A stretch of 64,000 nucleotides of DNA, taken from the NCBI RefSeq assembly GCF_011764585.1, contig NZ_AP022853.1, forward strand, positions 1,657,501 to 1,721,500, in the 5' to 3' direction. Numbering within the stretch: position 1 is the stretch's first letter; each line of letters opens with the position of its first letter. The position numbers and the translations under genes were made by a program. The notes below the pieces were generated by a model. That model made no database searches, was not told the origin of the DNA, and saw only the letters and a list, made by a program, of their open reading frames with translations. Positions 35,061 through 43,024 of this stretch are shown here, in pieces. Source of the DNA: Sulfurimicrobium lacus (GTDB lineage Bacteria > Pseudomonadota > Gammaproteobacteria > Burkholderiales > Sulfuricellaceae).

Positions 35061-35768
35061 TTAAAAGCGCTCGTGCGGCATCAGGTAGCGCCATGAACCC
35101 GGCTGCAGTTTGGCCATCGAAACGCGCCCGATGCGGATGCGCTTCATGGTCACCACATCCAGCCCGACACTTCTGCACATGTGCGCGATCTGGCCGGGTT
35201 GCACCCCCTTGAGTGCAAAGCGCAGGCGGGTCTCGTTTTGCCAGCTGACCTTGATCGGGGGCAGTGCCCGGCCGTTGAAGCTGAGCCCGTGGTTGAGGCG
35301 CTTGAGCCCGTCCGCGCCCAGCTCGCCCGTGACTTCCACGATATATTCCTGCTCGACCGTGGCGAGATCGTCGACCAGCTTGCGCGCCACGCGCCAGTCC
35401 TGGGTAAACACCGCCAAGCCGCCGGCGTTCGCCTGCAGCGGCGCGCACGGCGTCAGCCGCACGAAATGCCGCTTGAGCACGGCGATGCCGGAAGGGTCGT
35501 CTGGGGCGTGCGTGGCGGCGCAAATCAGCTGCTGCGCGGCGTCGGCATCCGCCGGCGGCTGGTGCAGCAGGATGGTCACCGGTTCGACCGTGGTGAGGCT
35601 GGCGTCGGGGTGGAGCTCGATCTTCTGCTGCGACACCATGAACTGCGGCTCTTCCACCACCAGCCCATCGACCGTTACCCAGCCGCCGGCGATATAAAGC
35701 TCGGCCTCGCGGCGCGAGCAGGAGGCCATTGCGGCAAGGCGTTTGGCGAGGCGGACGGGTTCTGTCAT
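35061..35768 (-). CDS. RsuA/RluF-type pseudouridine synthase homologue, active site lost
   Basis: A 235-aa protein. An N-terminal S4 domain (RLAKRLAAMASCSRREAELY, about 6-60) precedes a pseudouridine-synthase fold (about 65-225). The catalytic G-R-L-D-x-D-T-x-G-L loop reads APLQANAGGL, placing Gln112 at the catalytic Asp and Asn114 at the second Asp. The later RQIRRM-type motif reads GQIAHM. It probably binds rRNA without isomerising uridine. ATG 35768 starts the recognisable S4 domain. It is convergent with MYG1 and divergent from the VF530 gene. Confidence 0.82.
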   Translation of the reverse strand: MTEPVRLAKRLAAMASCSRREAELYIAGGWVTVDGLVVEEPQFMVSQQKIELHPDASLTTVEPVTILLHQPPADADAAQQLICAATHAPDDPSGIAVLKRHFVRLTPCAPLQANAGGLAVFTQDWRVARKLVDDLATVEQEYIVEVTGELGADGLKRLNHGLSFNGRALPPIKVSWQNETRLRFALKGVQPGQIAHMCRSVGLDVVTMKRIRIGRVSMAKLQPGSWRYLMPHERF

Positions 35769-35836
35769 GAGTTTTCTGAATGCAAAGAACGCTATTGTAA
35801 ACGCGCAAGCGGGGCGGACGCCTGTAAAATGCAAAC

Positions 35837-36073
35837 ATGGACGCAAGCAAAAAACCGGCAAGCCCTCCGACTCTGGACGGCATCACCCTTGAAACCATCG
35901 TCACCCGCCTGTCCGAGAGCATGGGCTGGGAAGACATGGCCGCCGCCGTGCCGGTGCGCTGCTTCACGCACGATCCCAGCATCAAATCCAGCCTGAAGTT
36001 CCTGCGCAGAACCCCGTGGGCGCGCGCGAAAGTGGAGCAACTGTATTTGCAGCAGGCTCAAGTCAAGCAATAA
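35837..36073 (+). CDS. VF530 family (DUF2132) protein
   Basis: A 78-aa protein; LDGITLETIVTRLSESMGWE, then VRCFTHDPSIKSSLKFLRRT and PWARAKVEQLYL are the typical VF530/DUF2132 motifs. A structure of the family prototype suggests DNA binding, but no function is proven. It is divergent from the pseudouridine-synthase homologue with 68 bp between, and followed 28 nt later by the F5/8C-like gene. Confidence 0.9.
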   Translation: MDASKKPASPPTLDGITLETIVTRLSESMGWEDMAAAVPVRCFTHDPSIKSSLKFLRRTPWARAKVEQLYLQQAQVKQ

Positions 36074-36101
36074 TTTCCCGGTCTCTCTGATGGAGAATAA
36101 A

Positions 36102-36599
36102 ATGCACGAAAAGCTTAGGAAAAAGATCATTTCGTCCGAAGCGGGAACTGCCACATCGGCGCCTGCGAACACGATCGACATCATCCGCAACGCAGAGGTC
36201 ATCGCCACTTCTGAGTCCGAAAACTTCCCTCTGGACAATATCGTCGACGGCAGTACAGGGCCCGGTAGTTCGCAGTGGGTGGCGGGGGCCACCGGACCGC
36301 AGACCCTGGTCTTCAAATTCGATGCGCCGCAGAACATCGCCGGGATCGTTTATGAAATCGAGGAGCGAGAAGTCGCGCGCACGCAGGAAATCTGTTTCGA
36401 GGTTTCCACCGACTCCGGCGCACACTTCCGGGAAATCCTGCGCCACGAATACAATTTCAGTCCGGACGGCAGCACATTTCAAAGAGAAGAGCTGAAACTC
36501 GATCTTGCTCACGTCACCGACCTGAAAATGACCATCAAGCCGGACAAGGGAAACCTTGATCGTCGGGCGAAACTGAACCACATCGCATTCCTGGCGTAA
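36102..36599 (+). CDS. F5/8-type C (galactose-binding-like) domain protein
   Basis: A 165-aa cytoplasmic protein without a signal peptide. Residues about 30-165 look like a discoidin/F5-8C beta-sandwich: VIATSESENFPLDNIVDGST, SSQWVAGATGPQTLVFKFDA, PQNIAGIVYEIEE and the ending KLNHIAFLA. Start set at ATG 36102, which has GGAG 7 nt upstream; an in-frame ATG at 36090 overlaps that ribosome site. Ligand unknown; an intracellular carbohydrate-binding-like fold is unusual. Confidence 0.65.
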   Translation: MHEKLRKKIISSEAGTATSAPANTIDIIRNAEVIATSESENFPLDNIVDGSTGPGSSQWVAGATGPQTLVFKFDAPQNIAGIVYEIEEREVARTQEICFEVSTDSGAHFREILRHEYNFSPDGSTFQREELKLDLAHVTDLKMTIKPDKGNLDRRAKLNHIAFLA

Positions 36600-36600
36600 C

Positions 36601-36630
36601 CAGCCCATGCGGGCGGTAGCCGCAGGGCTG
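36601..36630. terminator. Bidirectional hairpin between convergent genes
   Basis: CAGCCC...GCGG pairs with CCGC...GGGCTG across a short loop, exactly between the F5/8C-like gene (stop 36599) and the reductase gene (stop 36638). No long T-run. Confidence 0.5.
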
Positions 36631-36637
36631 CCGCAAC

Positions 36638-37993
36638 TCAGCGCGGGGCCAGCACCGCGAGCATGGCTTCGACGTCGACGATCTTGTCGCGCGGCGCGTC
36701 GCGCCGTTCCCCGCGTGCCACCTCCACGTCGTCGAGCTGCTTCCAGTCGTTGAAAGTGACAATCTGCACGCCGCGCCCGCGCAACAGCGCGACGATTGCA
36801 TCACGCTCCGGAAGCGCCCGTGCCGCAATCTCGGCGCCGTCGGCGATCATGTGCGCGACGACGTGGGCGGATGCGCCCTTGTGCGAGCCGATGAGTCCCT
36901 GCGGCCCGGTGCGCGCCCAGCCGACGACGTATTCGTTGGCGATCACAATGCGGCTGACGGGGTCGACGACGCGCCCGTCTTCGTTGGCGATGACGCGCGC
37001 TTTTTCGTCGTAGGGGACACCTTCGATCGGCTCGGCGGCAAAACCGATCGCCGGCAACACCATCCCGACCTCGAGGACTTCGAACTCGCCGCTGCCGCGT
37101 GCGCGAGCCGAGCCGTCCGACTGAATTTCGAGGCGATTTTTTTCGAGCCTGAGGGCGGCCACGTTGCCGGCAGCGTCGGCGACCACCTCGGTCGGCGATA
37201 CCAGGAAACGCAGGTGGAGCTTCTTCGCCTTGGCGCCGTGCTGTTGTGCCGCGAAGGAATGGAGAACCTTCAGGTTCTTGCCCTGCGGCGAATCGTCCGC
37301 GGCTTGCGCATCGACGCAGCCGGCGAGCTCGCCTGGGGCGACGACCGGCTCGGCATCTTCCATCTCGCCGAGCTCCTTCAGTTCTGCCGCGGTAAACGCT
37401 GCCTGCATCGGCCCCCGCCGCCCAAGCACGAAAACCTCGCGCACCTGGCTGTTGCGCAGAACCTCCAGCGCGTGCGCGGCAATGTCTGTTTTTTCGAGTT
37501 CGGCGGGCGTGCGCAGCAGAATCCGGGCGGCGTCGATCGCGACGTTGCCGTTGCCCACCACCGCCACGCGGGACACCGACAAGTCGATCCTGGCATGACG
37601 GTAGTCGGGATGCCCGTTGTACCAGCCGATGAAGACCGAAGCCGGCGTGCAGCGCGGCATGCCTTCGCCGGGAATGCCGAGCCGGCGGTCGGCTTCGTTG
37701 CCCACTGCGTAGACGATCTGGTGGTAGTGCCGGCGCAAATCATCCACGGTGATGTCGCGCCCGAGGCGCACATTGCCCAAAAACCTGAACGTGGGCCGCG
37801 CGGCGGTCTTTTCGTAAACGCGGGTGACCGCCTTGATGTTCTGGTGGTCGGGCGCGACGCCTCCGCGAACCAGGCCGTACGGGGTCGGGAGGCGGTCGAA
37901 CATGTCGACGTCGACTGCCATATCCGTGCGCTTGAGCAGTGCCTCCGCGGCGTAGAAGCCGGCAGGTCCGGAACCGATGATCGCGACACGCAT
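36638..37993 (-). CDS. FAD-dependent ferredoxin-NADP+ reductase (adrenodoxin-reductase type)
   Basis: A 451-aa flavoprotein like mycobacterial FprA. The FAD motif is VAIIGSGPAGFYAAEALL at the N-terminus; TPYGLVRGGVAPDHQNIK is a family hallmark; the NADP-binding Rossmann motif is VAVVGNGNVAIDAARILL; GWARTGPQGLIGSHKGAS is the second FAD contact. It would move electrons between NADPH and a ferredoxin in the cytoplasm. No ferredoxin gene is adjacent. Divergent from the YgjP-like gene. Confidence 0.92.
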   Translation of the reverse strand: MRVAIIGSGPAGFYAAEALLKRTDMAVDVDMFDRLPTPYGLVRGGVAPDHQNIKAVTRVYEKTAARPTFRFLGNVRLGRDITVDDLRRHYHQIVYAVGNEADRRLGIPGEGMPRCTPASVFIGWYNGHPDYRHARIDLSVSRVAVVGNGNVAIDAARILLRTPAELEKTDIAAHALEVLRNSQVREVFVLGRRGPMQAAFTAAELKELGEMEDAEPVVAPGELAGCVDAQAADDSPQGKNLKVLHSFAAQQHGAKAKKLHLRFLVSPTEVVADAAGNVAALRLEKNRLEIQSDGSARARGSGEFEVLEVGMVLPAIGFAAEPIEGVPYDEKARVIANEDGRVVDPVSRIVIANEYVVGWARTGPQGLIGSHKGASAHVVAHMIADGAEIAARALPERDAIVALLRGRGVQIVTFNDWKQLDDVEVARGERRDAPRDKIVDVEAMLAVLAPR

Positions 37994-38119
37994 GACCCAC
38001 CTCCAAGGCGATCAAGTTGAGGGCTTAATGGTACTCATATTTTGGCGGCCTGCAATGACCGTGGATCGCCGCGCGGCATCAGGTAAAATCGCGCCTTCCG
38101 TCCTTCCGTAAATGCCGCC

Positions 38120-38650
38120 ATGCGCCCGAAACCACCGCCGAACTACCTTGCCGGCTACCCTGCAGCATTGGTCGAACAGGTGCGGCAGCTGATCGAGCAG
38201 GACAAGCTGGCCGCCATCCTGCTGCAGAAATACCCGGCAGCGCACGACGTGCGCACCGACAAGGCGCTTTACGATTACGTGCTGGCGCTCAAGGGCAGCT
38301 ACCTGCGCAACGCCGGTTCACTGAGCAAGGTGGCGTTCGACAGCAAGCTGCAAGTGATGCGGCACGCCCTGGGCACGCACACTAGCATATCGCGCGTGCA
38401 GGGCGCAAAACTCAGGACCAAGCGCGAGATCCGGGTGGCGACGGTGTTCCGCGAGATGCCGCCGGAATTCCTGCGCATGATCGTGGTGCACGAGCTGGCG
38501 CACATCAGGGAAAGCAAACACGACAAGGCCTTCTACCAGCTGTGCTGCCACATGGCGCCCGATTATCACCAGCTGGAGTTCGATCTGCGGGCGTATCTCT
38601 GCTATCTCGATGCGGCGGGGAAACCGCTGTGGGCGGCCGCGGCCGTGTAA
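38120..38650 (+). CDS. YgjP-like zinc metallopeptidase-fold protein
   Basis: A 176-aa protein of the YgjP/WLM metallopeptidase group (DUF45 relatives). The zinc motif is VVHELAHIRESKHDKAFYQL: HExxH plus a third His. The N-terminal half contains the basic strand-rich part. Its biochemical role is unsettled in the family. Immediately downstream, on the minus strand, lies the diverged copy of the dbpA 3' end. Confidence 0.88.
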   Translation: MRPKPPPNYLAGYPAALVEQVRQLIEQDKLAAILLQKYPAAHDVRTDKALYDYVLALKGSYLRNAGSLSKVAFDSKLQVMRHALGTHTSISRVQGAKLRTKREIRVATVFREMPPEFLRMIVVHELAHIRESKHDKAFYQLCCHMAPDYHQLEFDLRAYLCYLDAAGKPLWAAAAV

Positions 38651-38663
38651 ATCTCGCGGCGCG

Positions 38664-38726
38664 TCAATCCTCCAGCGCCCGCACCTTCACCCTCTTGCCC
38701 TTCACCCTGCCGGAGGCGGCGACAGG
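38664..38726 (-). pseudogene. Detached 3'-end remnant of a dbpA-like gene
   Basis: Read on the minus strand this encodes RVKGKRVKVRALED followed by a stop. The intact dbpA gene at 41412 ends KVKGKTVKVRALED. The first 50 nt from the stop match at 46 positions in the same orientation. No start or upstream helicase sequence is attached. It marks the left border of the island 38.7-41.4 kb and is either an old integration/duplication scar or the trace of a replaced gene. Confidence 0.75.
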
Positions 38727-38932
38727 CCGCTATGTGCCATTTGCTGTCAGACAAGAACTTGAAATGACAGTCAGAAATATGGCGCACAGCGGCCATTCAG
38801 TAATGCGATGGATGGAGATTTCTACAGAGTCAACGTTCGCGTTCATCTGCGGGCGCCAAGAGGCGAAGCCCTCTGGTGATCGTCCGCTGCAACGGCGGTT
38901 AGAAATGGTTCTGGATTTGAGACAGCCTCCGC

Positions 38933-39499
38933 CTAAGGTTTCCGTAGCTCGGGCAACTGAATATGCAAGTCCGCAGCCCGTTTCTCCATTGCAGAAACGA
39001 GCGCTTGGTAGTCCCTTTGGCCACGCATTTTGGCCCATTGGGCCCGCCACTCTTTGTACTCTTTGTCACTGATCGCAGGAGCCATAATAGCTAGCCTTTG
39101 GTTGAACGACGCATTGATTTCCATTACTCCGAAGGAAAGCGAGAACAGGATCAGAACTACAAGGGATAGCATGATCGCGAGAAAGGACAGCGCAACGTCC
39201 AATACGCGTGACATCTTGCGGGTGACTTCATGACGGGCTGCGGATTCTCGCACAAACAGGAACATGGGAGCATTCATCAATAAGAAAAGCAGCACAAGTA
39301 GCGACAAATGACCGCTCAAGTTTCTTTCTCCAACTGCGGCGTTTCGATAAATGCGATCAACGTAACCTGCCTGCACAGACTCGCCGAAAGAGAGCGCCGC
39401 GCTCCACACGAAGCTCAAGATGGGCTGAATGAAAATGATCACAAGAATAGACGAGATGATTCCAGCAACGATCCCAATCTTCAGCTCGCGAGATAGCAT
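38933..39499 (-). CDS. Three-helix membrane protein, unknown
   Basis: A 188-aa inner-membrane protein. Helices at about 8-31 (IVAGIISSILVIIFIQPILS), 64-84 (LSLLVLLFLLMNAPMFLFV) and 104-129 (ALSFLAIMLSLVVLILFSLS). The C-terminal 55 residues are a charged cytoplasmic or periplasmic helix (EYKEWRAQWAKMRGQRDYQA). GGAAGGG 4 nt before ATG 39499 is a strong ribosome site. No family recognised; it is island cargo. Confidence 0.7.
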   Translation of the reverse strand: MLSRELKIGIVAGIISSILVIIFIQPILSFVWSAALSFGESVQAGYVDRIYRNAAVGERNLSGHLSLLVLLFLLMNAPMFLFVRESAARHEVTRKMSRVLDVALSFLAIMLSLVVLILFSLSFGVMEINASFNQRLAIMAPAISDKEYKEWRAQWAKMRGQRDYQALVSAMEKRAADLHIQLPELRKP

Positions 39500-39522
39500 A
39501 AGTCCCTTCCGTTTCTAACAGT

Positions 39523-39546
39523 TATTATACGGACCGACCAGTCAGT
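39523..39546 (-). promoter_or_regulatory. -10 box with TetR-type operator upstream of membrane protein gene
   Basis: On the minus strand ACTGACTGGTCGGT (39546-39533), an imperfect 14-bp palindrome of the kind bound by TetR-family repressors, is followed by a TATAAT -10 hexamer (39528-39523), about 24 nt before the start codon. No good -35 is visible and no TetR gene is in the window. Confidence 0.4.
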
Positions 39547-39702
39547 ATTATCGATAATAAGGCGGGCCGATGTTTTATAACATATTGATTCATTGTGATT
39601 AAATAAACCTCTCTGTCCGCGTATTAATGAATAATACTGCAAATCATATAGCACCCGCGTGAGTTGCAGAGGATTTGAATGATTTAGCCGAACTGGAGCT
39701 CG

Positions 39703-39838
39703 CGTAGGGCGCAATCGTTATTGCGCCGAATGAAAACATCCATAACCAGCAGCCTGGCACATGAACAATAAGCGCAACGCATTGCAGCCTATTAGAGCAT
39801 CATACGGCGCAATGCGCTGCGCTTATTGACGCCCTACG
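39703..39838. repeat. REP-like palindromic repeat unit
   Basis: The ends are CGTAGGGCGCAAT and ATTGACGCCCTACG. Inside are GGCGCAAT-CGTT-ATTGCGCC, a perfect 8-bp hairpin, and a large hairpin (39766-39785 with 39809-39828) matching at 19 of 20 positions. This type of GTAGGGCGCAATAAGCGCA repeat is common in betaproteobacteria. It lies directly upstream of a REP-associated transposase remnant. Confidence 0.75.
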
Positions 39839-39841
39839 TGC

Positions 39842-39994
39842 GGCGAATGGGGATTGATCCGCGAAGCAGTAAAGCGAGGCCAACTTTCCGGGAATGCCAG
39901 GTTTGCGGAACAGGTTGAGAAGATTGTCGGGCGGCGCATAGAAACGCGCGGACCGGGGCGGCCTGTAAAGGAGGCAAGTGAGCTTGGAAAATAA
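39842..39994 (+). pseudogene. 3' remnant of REP-associated tyrosine (Y1) transposase
   Basis: About 50 codons with no start, ending in TAA at 39992. The translation GLIREAVKRGQLSGNARFAE, then QVEKIVGRRIETRGPGRPVK, matches the C-terminus typical of RAYT/Y1 transposases. The stop is followed by AAATCTGTCCCCTTTTTT, which often trails these genes. The upstream catalytic part (HUH and Tyr) is missing; the palindromic repeat abuts the break. Confidence 0.75.
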
Positions 39995-40125
39995 ATCTGT
40001 CCCCTTTTTTGCCTTTTTTGCCTTCGGCCGATTCCGGCCGTTCTAGATTGCTATTCGATGTGCGTAGTGGCAGGATGCGATCATGAAATCGCTCCTTATA
40101 GCATCCCAATTCTCGGACTAACCGG

Positions 40126-41187
40126 ATGGACTTGTTTACGCCGGTTGTGGATGAGGCGCGGTTTCATCCGAACTTCCGAAATATCTTAGTCCGCGGACGC
40201 ACAGCCGAGCGTGCCGAGCTAGCGCGTTGGGCAGACGGCTTCCCTGATCGGGACGGTAAGTTTGTTCATGAATTTCAAACGACATTCAATTCGTGCTTCT
40301 GGGAGCTTTACCTGTTCGCGGTCTTCAAGGACTATGGTCATTCCCTTGACTGGAGCAATGCTTCGCCCGACTTCAGCATATGTGCCGAGGGCCTTCGCTT
40401 TACGGTGGAGGCTGTAACGGCAAATTCGGCTGTCGGGAAGCCGGCCGAATGGGAACGAACCGTCGCGATGATGAAGTCCAAACCCGATTTAAATGCATTG
40501 AACCGCGAGGCAATCATTCGGCTGTCGAACTCCTTCTTGGGAAAGGTGCGGCAGTACTCAAAACACTACGCCAAGCTCCCACATGTGGCTCGGCATCCGT
40601 TTGTGCTTGCAATAGCGCCGTTTGAGCAGCCGCTATTTAACCTTCAATATAACCGGCCAATAACAGCACTGCTCTACGACTACTATGTGGATGAGCAGGA
40701 ATTCATTGAGTCGCCTGAGAAGTATCCTGCGGGGCCTCCCGGAAAGAGTCTAGGGTTTGTCGAAAAGGACAATGGCGCGGAGATTCAGTTGGGCTTTTTC
40801 AACGACGATCAGTTCTCCGAAATTAGCGCCGTGATCTTTAGCTGTACCGCAACCTGGGGGAAGGTTGACGCCATGTGCGGTCCTGGGGAGAAGAAGCGGG
40901 TCATACATTCGGTTTGGGGTTCCCCGCCGATCGGTGCGCCGACATGTCGGACCGCAACCGCAGTGGACTACAGTGAGGTGATAACGGACGGGCTACAGGT
41001 GTACCACAATCCGCATGCCAAGCATCCGTTATCGCCAGCCGTGTTTCGTCGGACCGGCGTTACCCAAGTCTTCTACGATGATGAACAAGATGAGTGGGTG
41101 CGTGAAGAGGTGAACAACAGTCTGTTCTGGAGGCAGGTCTTCAGCTTCACCAAGGATGAAGAGCAAGTTCTTGATCCCGTACAGTAG
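40126..41187 (+). CDS. Unknown protein, possible PD-(D/E)XK-like nuclease fold
   Basis: A 353-aa protein inside the island. Near residues 53-95 it has FWELYLFAVFKDYG, then ASPDFSIC and LRFTVEAVTAN. The order E...PDF...EAVT resembles the core of restriction-endonuclease-like proteins, where E, D and E-x-x would bind metal; no Lys follows in the canonical place. The rest is not assignable. The ribosome site before ATG 40126 is weak. Defence or DNA processing is possible but unproven. Confidence 0.6.
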   Translation: MDLFTPVVDEARFHPNFRNILVRGRTAERAELARWADGFPDRDGKFVHEFQTTFNSCFWELYLFAVFKDYGHSLDWSNASPDFSICAEGLRFTVEAVTANSAVGKPAEWERTVAMMKSKPDLNALNREAIIRLSNSFLGKVRQYSKHYAKLPHVARHPFVLAIAPFEQPLFNLQYNRPITALLYDYYVDEQEFIESPEKYPAGPPGKSLGFVEKDNGAEIQLGFFNDDQFSEISAVIFSCTATWGKVDAMCGPGEKKRVIHSVWGSPPIGAPTCRTATAVDYSEVITDGLQVYHNPHAKHPLSPAVFRRTGVTQVFYDDEQDEWVREEVNNSLFWRQVFSFTKDEEQVLDPVQ

Positions 41188-41411
41188 GGGTGTATGCAGT
41201 GAGCACGCAGGTATCGCAGGAGCCCTGGCCACTAGAAAGTGACCTCCTCCGAATGGCCGCTATCCGCAAGTCTGGCTGGCCGTTAAGGGTTATTTGGAGG
41301 AATTAGTCCCGCTAAATTGTTTGCCGGATAGCTGCCGTTCGCCAAGGGCAGCAGTGGGTCGTTTGCTGCTGAAGGCATGTTCGTCTCAAATGTAGAACGC
41401 TTTTTCCGGAA

Positions 41412-42839
41412 TCAATCCTCCAGCGCGCGCACTTTCACCGTCTTGCCCTTCACCTTGCCGGCCGACAGCCTGCGCACCGCTTCGCGGGCGATGTCGCGCG
41501 CCACGGCGACGTAGGTGGACTGGTCCGTCACCGTGATCTTGCCGACCTGCTCGCGGGTGAACCCTGCTTCGCCGGTGAGCGCGCCCAGCACGTCGCCGGG
41601 GCGGATCTTGTCCTTGCGCCCGCCGAGTATTTGCAGCGTCACCATCGGCGGCACCAGCGGGGCATCGTGAGCGCGTTGCAGTTCGCCAAGGTCACACCAC
41701 TCCGGTTCGCTGCCCATCATCTGGGCGATGGCGGCAACGCGGCGCTTGTCGGCCGTGCTGCACAGGCTCAGCGCCCAGCCGTCCTGATCGGCGCGGCCGG
41801 TGCGTCCGATGCGATGGATGTGGATTTCCGGGTCGGGCGTGACGTCGACGTTGATGACCGCTTCGAGTTGCTCGATATCCAGACCGCGCGCCGCCAGATC
41901 GGTGGCCACCAGCACCGAGCAGCTGCGGTTGGCGAACTGGATCAGCACCTGGTCGCGCTCGCGCTGTTCCAGGTCGCCGTGCAATGCCAGCGCATGGATG
42001 CCCTCGGCATGCAGCACGTCCAGCAGGTCGCGGCATTGCTGCTTGGTGTTGCAGAAGGCCAGCGTGCTGACCGGGCGGTAGTGCTTGAGCAGGAGCGCGA
42101 CGGCCTGCAGGCGCTCGTCGTGTTTCACCTCGTAGAAGCGCTGGCGTATCTTGCTGTCCTCGTGCTGCTCCAGCAGCTTCACTTCCCGCGGATGGCGCAG
42201 GAACTCGCGCGCCAGCCGGGCGATGCCGTCGGGAAAGGTCGCCGAGAACAGCAGGGTCTGGCGCTCGGCCGGGCAGCGCTGCGCCACGTAGGCGATATCG
42301 TCGTAAAAGCCCATGTCGAGCATGCGGTCGGCTTCGTCGAGCACCAGGGTGTTGAGCGCCTCGAGATTCAGGCTGTTGCGCCCCAGGTGGTCGATGATGC
42401 GCCCCGGCGTGCCGACGACGATGTGCGCGCCGTGCTCCAGGCTGTTTATCTGCGGGCGCATGGGCGTGCCGCCGCACAGAGCGACGATCTTGATGTTGTC
42501 GGCGAAGCGCGCCAGGCGGCGTATCTCCTGCGTCACCTGGTCCGCCAGTTCGCGCGTCGGGCATAGCACCATGGCCTGCACCGCGAAGCGGCGCGGGTTC
42601 AGGCGGGTGAGCAGGGCCAGCGCGAACGCGGCGGTCTTGCCGCTGCCGGTCTTCGCCTGCGCGATCAGGTCGTGCCCGGCAAGCGCAAGCGGCAGGCTGG
42701 CCGCCTGGATGGGCGTCATGGTCAGGTATTCGAGCTGACGCAACGTCGCCTGTATGCCGGGCGACAGCGGCAGTTCGTTGAAAGAGCGTCCGGCAGGACT
42801 TGCCGAAGGCGTGGAGGAGGGGGAGTTAGTTTCGATCAT
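41412..42839 (-). CDS. dbpA: DbpA-type ATP-dependent RNA helicase
   Basis: A 475-aa DEAD-box helicase. Motifs: Q-motif region with YLTMTPIQAASLPLAL, Walker A AQAKTGSGKTAAFA, VLDEADRMLDMGF (DEAD), SATFPDG (SAT), ARGLDIEQL and HRIGRTGRAD. A C-terminal DbpA RNA-binding domain follows (about 400-475: VTLQILGGRKDKIRPGDVLG). DbpA acts on hairpin 92 of 23S rRNA during 50S assembly. Start ATG 42839; a TTG two codons upstream is closer to a GGGGAT site. Its 3' end is duplicated at 38664-38726. Confidence 0.93.
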   Translation of the reverse strand: MIETNSPSSTPSASPAGRSFNELPLSPGIQATLRQLEYLTMTPIQAASLPLALAGHDLIAQAKTGSGKTAAFALALLTRLNPRRFAVQAMVLCPTRELADQVTQEIRRLARFADNIKIVALCGGTPMRPQINSLEHGAHIVVGTPGRIIDHLGRNSLNLEALNTLVLDEADRMLDMGFYDDIAYVAQRCPAERQTLLFSATFPDGIARLAREFLRHPREVKLLEQHEDSKIRQRFYEVKHDERLQAVALLLKHYRPVSTLAFCNTKQQCRDLLDVLHAEGIHALALHGDLEQRERDQVLIQFANRSCSVLVATDLAARGLDIEQLEAVINVDVTPDPEIHIHRIGRTGRADQDGWALSLCSTADKRRVAAIAQMMGSEPEWCDLGELQRAHDAPLVPPMVTLQILGGRKDKIRPGDVLGALTGEAGFTREQVGKITVTDQSTYVAVARDIAREAVRRLSAGKVKGKTVKVRALED

Positions 42840-43024
42840 GCGCAATTATCCCCGTCTGCGGCGCGGCGTGCATGTAAAAATTCGTGCCGCCGCGAAACGC
42901 CCCGGCTTCGAATCGCAGGCGGCAAAAATATTTCTGTCGAATGTCATATTTTGGCGTAAATTTGACGCTGACCGAAAAGCTTGTCGAAGCAGCAGCGTAA
43001 GCAGATATTCAGGGAGGAAATACC

